Part shown: positions 57,617-64,000 of the stretch, piece by piece | Numbering within the stretch: the first letter of the stretch is position 1 | Layout of the letters: each line of letters starts with the position of its first letter | Assembly: GCA_036435485.1 (NCBI GenBank) | Contig: CM071594.1 | Location: 101,397,001 to 101,461,000, forward strand | Reading direction: 5' to 3' | DNA length: 64,000 nucleotides | Source: Saposhnikovia divaricata | Lineage: Eukaryota; Streptophyta; Magnoliopsida; Apiales; Apiaceae | The notes under the pieces: generated by a model | Told to the model about the DNA's origin: nothing | What the model saw: the letters and a program-made list of their open reading frames with translations, nothing else | The model's database searches: none | Made by a program: the position numbers and the translations under genes

Positions 57617-57957
57617 AGCGTCGGTTAAAGGAACAGCGACGCTATAAGAGTAACTATTAGCGTCGGTTAAAGGAACAGCGACGCTATAAGAGTAACTATT
57701 AGCGTCGGTTAATGGAGCAGCGACGCTATAAGAGCTTAATACCCAACTTCTAGCGTCGGGTTTTACTGAGCGACGCAATTAAGAGCTTTAAGCGTCGGGT
57801 ATTCAAAAGAACCGACGCTACATGTACTGACAGAAAACTATTAGCGTCGGTTATTTCAAGAAACCGTCGCAATATGTACAATCTTGTTCTAAAGCGTCGG
57901 TTATTACAAACAACCGACGCTATAGGTGCGACGCAAAAAATCTGTTCTGTACTAGTG
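57617..57957. repeat. CACTA right terminal inverted repeat and subterminal repeats
   Basis: About 15 copies of GCGTCGGTTA/GCGACGCTA in alternating orientation, with a 42-base unit (AGCGTCGGTTAAAGGAACAG...) repeated three times at 57617-57740. The CACTAGTACAGA terminus ends at 57957. Confidence 0.92.
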
Positions 57958-58808
57958 TGGGTGCTGCCCTGGCACTTGCCACGTAAACAGTCTCCTAAAC
58001 TGCTGACCAGTTAGCACGCTTTTACGGAGGGTCTGCCTTGTTTTTTCCATGAGTATCTGTTGTTGTGTGGTTGTATATATGAAAGAAAAGCAAGAGTGAA
58101 CAATACAGATCAGCCATATAATAATAGTTTTCAAAGTACTTTTATTAACATAAACCATATGCCATATTGTATACTGATATTGTACCATCATTAAACATTT
58201 TTCATTCTTTATCCAGAAAGATAGCAAGGAATTTCTGAGGTACTTTGAATAATTCATCATTCTGTCAACACTATCGGTAATTGAGCACCTAGGCTTTCAT
58301 TGCAGTGTTGCAGTACAATTCCAATTGGAAGAATGAGATTATGTTGGAGCCTCTTCCACGATATCTGGTGATCAGCCAATATATCTGCCTCTGCTTCTCT
58401 ACTAGTAGAAGAACGACGTTCCCTTATCGGGTCGCACCCTGACCGCATATGGGCCTTAATATTTGGACTATGCCCAAAGGTGATGTCCCCTCTTCCTTCA
58501 ATCCCTTAGAGAATTCTGTGCATCAGGAATAGAATTTAATCCGGTTCCCTCAAGCACACAGCTTGGTGATTGGTTTGGTAACCTTTACTTAGCTTTACTT
58601 CCAGGAATAATTGAGGAAGTAATTTTGACATGTGGGTTGACTTTAGTCAACAGATTTCAATTACTAAGAATCGCTTCCTCAACATAACTTGGGAGTGGGT
58701 CGGAGTTTTTGAGTGCTTAGTCAAACCTGAACCCCTCCTTACTAGGTAGGGTGCATTTCTTATTGGTAGCGAAGGGAGAAAATAATTAATACTAGCTCCC
58801 AAAACCTT
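57958..58808 (-). mobile_element. Right LTR of M, middle part
   Basis: Continues the LTR after the CACTA element; the first three bases are the TGG duplication, the last five (CCTTG, 58804-58808) the duplication of the S-type LTR. No gene is supported: the frames at 57952-58260 and 58257-58448 have no recognisable domain. Confidence 0.7.
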
Positions 58809-61800
58809 GTGTAAGAACCCAGATTTTGGATAGAATTAAAACTTTTTATTATGTATGGATGTAATAGTGAATAGTGGGTACGGCTATGATGTAACGAATG
58901 TTCTAATGAATGAATGGGATAGATTTGGATTCAAATATTTATATGTCATGAAGAATGCTATTGGTTGACAATCTAGATAAGAATTATCTATCTCCTAGGA
59001 AATTAAGATTTGATAATTCCAAAGGGAAAGGTTATTCTTATGTCATCCAAATCGATATCTGTTATCAGTCCAGTGGTTCCGTAAAAGGGTTAAGGAACGA
59101 TCGAAAGAGAATCGGGACATCTATATAACCCTAAAAGAATAAGTAAAGAATAAGTGGTGAATAGTTATTTTGATGGATTAGGAATATTATTAGACGACGC
59201 TATATAGAAGTACCCAGAACGAATTTCTGAGTTCATATTAATGATCCAGGGGGAAAAAGAGTGTATGTAAAAGCTGTCGGATTCTGAAAAACGGCACTTT
59301 TATTTTCTCCGAAATTTCCCTGGACGCTGAAAGACCTAAGAGACTGTTAAAATGATTTAAGGAAAATGGATTCGAGAATTATTAAGAATGATGGAGAATG
59401 GTAGTATAAATGTTAAGAAGGTTTCCGGTAAAACCCTAACTAAAAACGATTGAGATATTCGTTCGAACGATCAATCAAATTGAGCAATAACCGGACAAAA
59501 GAGCAAGCAGAGAGCAAGATGCATGCATGTGCTAGTAGAAATATCTAGTAACCAAGTGGTTACATGAGTAACCAATGCACTTAGTGATTTAAACCTTGTA
59601 CTTAGCATAATAGATATTTTTCAACCAAGCTTCCACATCAAGCCATACAAATACATCATCCATTGCATCACACCTTTATTAAAGTAGCTTTTGGCCAAGA
59701 TATTATCTTGCTCCCATCACAATAATTCATTTCTAGCAAACCAAGCAAGAGAACAAAAGCAAAACAACTCCATTCTCTCCATTCTTACAAACTGTCCAGC
59801 AGAACCTCATCAAAGAAGAAAATCCATATCTCCATTTCTATCCATGATAAAATCACCAAATTTTTACCACAGCCTCTCCACTCCATGGGCAATATTCGCT
59901 CAAAGTTTCATAGCAATCCAAGTAGTATAGCCTAGGAAAATCACCTCCCCAAGTTGAAGAAGAAAACTATCCTGATGCTTGACAGTTTCTAGACCGTTTT
60001 TCTAACGGCCATATCTCCTTCATTACTCAATGTAATTTGGTGTTCTTTAGCTTGTTGGAAATCTGGTTGGATTCTCTACAACTCTCCTTTAGAAGTCTTG
60101 ATCAGAAAACCTCGGTAAGGCCCTCGTTTTTCTTGATCTTTCCACTGAGTTATAGCAGATCCGAAAATCATTAATTATGTTCTTGATGATTCTTGCTAGT
60201 TTAAGGTTGTAAGGAGTTCTAAGGACTAGATCAAGGCTTGTTAGACTCACATACTCACCAAGGAAGGTATAACTCTCTTGAAACCCTAGATCTTACTTTG
60301 AGTTTTAAGCATGATCTTGGTATTTTAAGATTAGTTATGATATTAGTATTTTATAGACATGTTAGCATGATTTGGTGGTTGATTTGGTAACATGATGATC
60401 ATTATGATGAAGTGTAAAATTTATGGACTTAGTGAGATGTATAACATGTGTTTAAGATGTATGGATACCCGGTGTGGCTTGGTTTTGATGTTACGATTTT
60501 TAGAACGTCTGAATTATAGCCGTCGTAATGCCCGATTTTCGTTAACCTTAAGAAATCGTAGTTGACAGTAGCTATAACCCACTGTCCAGTTTCATATTAT
60601 GCCATGAAAAGATAGATTATGTTATAATCTTCGTTTTGATATAAAGATCATGTGAAACGGATTTACGGTTTAGGAATTATGACCGATTTACTAAAAGTAG
60701 TTCGAAACCGTAAACGAGAGTTCGTAACTGAAATTGAACCCTCATAAAATATGCAAGTTAGTGACGAAACTTGGTAATTAAATATTAGAGATCATAAGGA
60801 AGGTGTAGGAGAAAACCTCGTGTCAAACGGATCGTTTTTCAATTTTATAAAAATGTTTGAATCGAGGTTAAACGCGAAAGAACCCCTAAAAGCGTACTTG
60901 GTTATAACTTTGGTAAAAACGCTTAGAAAGCGGGCGATAAAACTCGAGGTATAATCTTGGTTCGTAAACGATCGACCTTAGAACTTACCCAACTTAAGTA
61001 TATGTCAAGTGTAAGTTTGATGACATGTCTTAATAACGAACAAATGTCGGACCGTATCAGTGACAAAAAGAGTTACACAAAAGGGTGCATAACGAGATAA
61101 CTTGAAAACGTGTTTCGACTTAAGTAAAATTTATACTTAGACTTTTAAAAGGTGTTAAGTGGTTAATCTCAATTATTCTTATTGTTTATAGATCATCGAG
61201 CAGACCCAGGACACGCTATCTTTACCCACACCCGATTACCAGGCAAGTTTCCAATACCTTGGAACTGTTGTTGTGATAATATGTATATATGCTGTTTCTG
61301 ATACATATGCCATAGCATGCATGTCTATTGTCAAATTATATTATGATACTTGTTCCCTGAATTGATATTGGCTTATAGACTAGATAAGAATTATTAGTTA
61401 TAAGCCGGATTGTTTTGGTAAGACCCTTAGCGAAGGGCATATGATATTCATTCTTAAATATAGACCGGGAGTCGGTATTTTGAGATATATAGATAGTCGT
61501 GGAAACCCGGAGGGAGTCCAACGGCAGATTATTATTTATCTTGAGGAATGTTATTATTAAACATTATTTATATTTCCATAAAGTATCAATTACTTGAAAA
61601 TCTTTCGAGGAATGTTATTTGAGTATTATCTCAGTCGAGAGATATTAAATGAATGTTAGTTTCGAATATTCATTTAGAGTTGATTATTTAATGAATATTA
61701 TGTTGATATTCATTTGGAATTCTATTCATTAAATGAATATTACCTTCGAATATTCATTTAAGAATTTATTTACTTAATGAATATTACTTTAAAATATTCA

Positions 61801-63341
61801 TTTGAAGTTCTATTTATTTAATGAATATTATTTTAAAATATTCATTTGAAGTTCTATTTACTTAATGAATATTATTTCAAATATTCATTTAATGGCTGAT
61901 TTATTTAGTGAATAACTATGCATATTTATTCGAGGATTATTGACGAGCAATATTTTATATTAAGAATATTCTTTAAATACTTATGATTTAATAATTATTA
62001 TTTGAATATTTATTTAATTCTTTTAAACTAGTTTTAAAATGATTATATTATTCAAAGATTATCATCCACCTTCAGATATTATGTAAAATATTTTGGAGTC
62101 TTTTATGACTATTTTATCAAGGAAAGGTTCCCAACTCTTTATTTTCCATTTAAATCTATTTTAAAATGATTTAAATGCTCGCTCAAACTTCCATATTATA
62201 GGGGAACCTTACTTGAGAAATGTTATTTATCTTGTTGACTTCCTGGTCATAAATATTTTGAAACTATTCTTTTCATTCGCAACTTGGTTGCTTCTCATTT
62301 ATTGAATCTTTGTGTACCTTCTCACCATTCGAGGGGTAAGAGTGTTGGAACAAGTTGGTATCCATTAACAAGCAGCAGCTTGGAAAATATTGGTGAATTT
62401 TTTTTCCACCTATATATGACTACTTTGTGGAGTCTTATCAACAAGTATTATACTTGGGGAAAGGGGGACGAACTTTACGTTCAGAGTCAATGATTCTATT
62501 CGAACTAGGAGTTGTATAAGAGGCCGAGTAGCGCCGGTCCATCCCATTTGGCCCAACCGTTGGCCGGGGAGATCTAACAGGGCGGTAGACAAGTAAATCC
62601 GTCAGCTCTTCCTTCTACCGGTAGTAAAACTAATTTGAGCTGTACAATCTGCGACTGATCACTGTAAGGATTGGAACAGCGGGCGCGGTGAATACTCCAG
62701 CATTAGTTCATCATCCAAATTTATTTATTGTCTACAACATGAAGTATCACTCTTGTTGACAGGGTTGAGAATTGTTCAAAACTTGAAGTACTTTTGCTTA
62801 CCTTGTAACTTCATCGTTTATGTTATACTGGCATAAAATTCCGTAAATGCATGGCATATGGTTTGAAAGATACTTTTGAACTGTTATATATTATCGTTCA
62901 GTTATACATTATTGTTGGTGGGCTATTGCTCACCCTTGCTTTATTATTATATCACAACAACAGCTAGACCAGATGACTCGCACAAGGCGCACTCGACGCT
63001 GACGAGGACGATGAGACTACCAGAGCTGAAGAGGAAGCTATTGGTAGGATAAATTAATTCTTTCAGTACCAAGTATATGGGCTAGTATGACTTATGTAAA
63101 TGGATTGCAAAAAGTATGTATTTATATTGTAATTCTTCTTGGTTGTAAGAACTCAAAATGTGATTAATAAAATTTGATTGTTACTCTGATTTCATTTCTG
63201 GGACTATAACGGTGTGTTTTATATTGTTGTGTTGGGTCATAAAGATGTAATTTATTTTATGTTGAAGTAAGTTCAAGTATTGTGGACAGAAATGGAGACC
63301 ATAACGACTGGATCCTGGACCCCGGATCTTGGGGTGTCACA
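58809..63341 (+). mobile_element. S-type solo LTR (4533 bp), inserted in the right LTR of M
   Basis: Starts TGTAAGAACCCAGATTTTGG, ends TTGGGGTGTCACA, flanked by CCTTG on both sides (58804-58808, 63342-63346). Termini are related to those of M, so it is another Tekay-like LTR, in the opposite orientation. No primer site, polypurine tract or coding region accompanies it, hence a solo LTR. The 59691-59930 frame has no recognisable domain. Confidence 0.9.
61640..61915. repeat. Tandem palindromic repeat in the S-type LTR
   Basis: About five or six units of roughly 52 bases, each with TTAATGAATATTA and its inverted partner AATATTCATTT separated by 5-8 bases, so each unit can fold back on itself. 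Confidence 0.85.
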
Positions 63342-64000
63342 CCTTGGGTTCCCGAATTTTGATGAGTTTGAGCGAGATAGCGATACGTTTGATGAATGAA
63401 GCTATACTAATGAAGAAATGGGAACCCGTACTATTTTTAAATAATTTTCCAACGATCAGAAATATTTAAAATAATTTTTAAAGTTCTAAATAACTTTTAA
63501 AATAAATAATACAATTTTTAAATCACGCTAGAATATTTAATAAATATTCTAATAATATTTATTAAATAAATAATCAGCTTAGAATATTCAATAAATATTT
63601 AAATAATATTTATTAAATAAATAATCATTCATACTATTCTCAAATGAAAATAATATTCAAATTATTAATAAATATTCAAATAATATTTATTAATATCATC
63701 AAGGATATTTTAATCCGAAAATATCCAATTTATATATATTGGAATATTTTAAAACAAAATATACGTCATATAACACTTCCGGTGACTTCCGGGTTTTATG
63801 TCCTTATCCGGACGAAATATCTCCGACTCCCCTACGAAGAAAAGGTATTATCATACTCTTCTGGGAATTTGTAACAGATCATCGTATACATATATATAAG
63901 AGTCTATGCATACGTACATACTTAACAGGTTTATAAATCCACGTAAATAACCATACACCATATGCTGATTTGCAAAAATACTATTAAGCAGTTCATAGCA
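63342..64000 (-). mobile_element. Right LTR of M, start-side part (continues beyond the window)
   Basis: Matches 42661-43320 at about 97% by eye, beginning with the CCTTG duplication. By comparison with the left LTR another 2.1 kb should follow outside the window. Confidence 0.85.

Larger units (their letters stand above)
51817..57957 (-). mobile_element. CACTA (En/Spm-like) DNA transposon, 6141 bp
   Basis: Left end CACTAGTACAGAG and right end TCTGTACTAGTG are perfect inverted repeats over 12 bases. The 3-bp duplication TGG flanks it (51814-51816, 57958-57960). Both ends carry clustered subterminal repeats. One minus-strand gene (TNP2-Ulp1 fusion) is recognised; no separate TnpA-like gene is seen. 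Confidence 0.95.

Noticed and set aside
57952..58448. Minus-strand frames between the CACTA and S insertions as genes
   Set aside because: They sit in the M LTR; no domain, and the first overlaps the CACTA terminus and target duplication.

Overview
The window is repeat DNA from a flowering plant, most likely a eudicot. The evidence is wall-to-wall plant transposon lineages (Ty3/gypsy Tekay chromovirus, Ty3/gypsy Athila/TAT-like, Ty1/copia SIRE-like, L1-type LINE, CACTA), tRNA-Asp and tRNA-iMet primer sites, long AT-rich LTRs and GA/CT microsatellites. I see no convincing host gene, rRNA, tRNA or CRISPR array. A family-level assignment is not possible from sequence alone.

The window reads as a stack of nested insertions. 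(1) 1-69: 3' end of an 'S-type' LTR inserted into element G. (2) 70-8674: element G, minus strand, a Gag-Pro-only Athila/TAT-like element arranged LTR-gag(deleted)-pro-LTR-gag, so that two copies share one LTR. (3) 8675-12225: element C, a SIRE-like copia (minus strand; gag and 5' LTR present), cut by G. (4) 12226-15523 and 41531-41597: a decayed L1-type LINE (plus strand: ORF1 tail, endonuclease, reverse transcriptase) whose ORF2 is split by a 26-kb insertion. (5) 15524-41530: solo LTR 'O', with 5-bp target duplication TCCAT in the LINE, itself interrupted by (6) 16174-37892: a 21.7-kb head-to-tail array of a large non-autonomous LTR element, with four 4.3-4.4-kb LTRs alternating with three 1421-bp internal domains and a single GGATT target duplication around the whole array.

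(7) 41598-64000: element M, a minus-strand Tekay chromovirus with chromodomain (internal region 45441-51434). Both of its LTRs carry the same nested, opposite-orientation S-type LTR at the same CCTTG site: truncated on the left (41598-42660), complete on the right (58809-63341). The right LTR also carries (8) a 6.1-kb CACTA transposon (51817-57957) with perfect 12-bp terminal inverted repeats, TGG target duplication, about 15 subterminal GCGTCG-type repeats at each end, and a minus-strand six-exon gene with no frame breaks. That gene encodes a fusion of the N-terminal part of a TNP2 transposase to a Ulp1-type cysteine protease.

Almost all retrotransposon reading frames are broken. In M and G the breaks are mostly TAG and TGA codons consistent with C-to-T decay of methylated CAG and CGA codons. 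The CACTA fusion gene is the only long gene that looks intact. The points most worth follow-up are the four-LTR array with one target duplication, the M element whose two LTRs share a nested LTR, and the intact TNP2-Ulp1 fusion.
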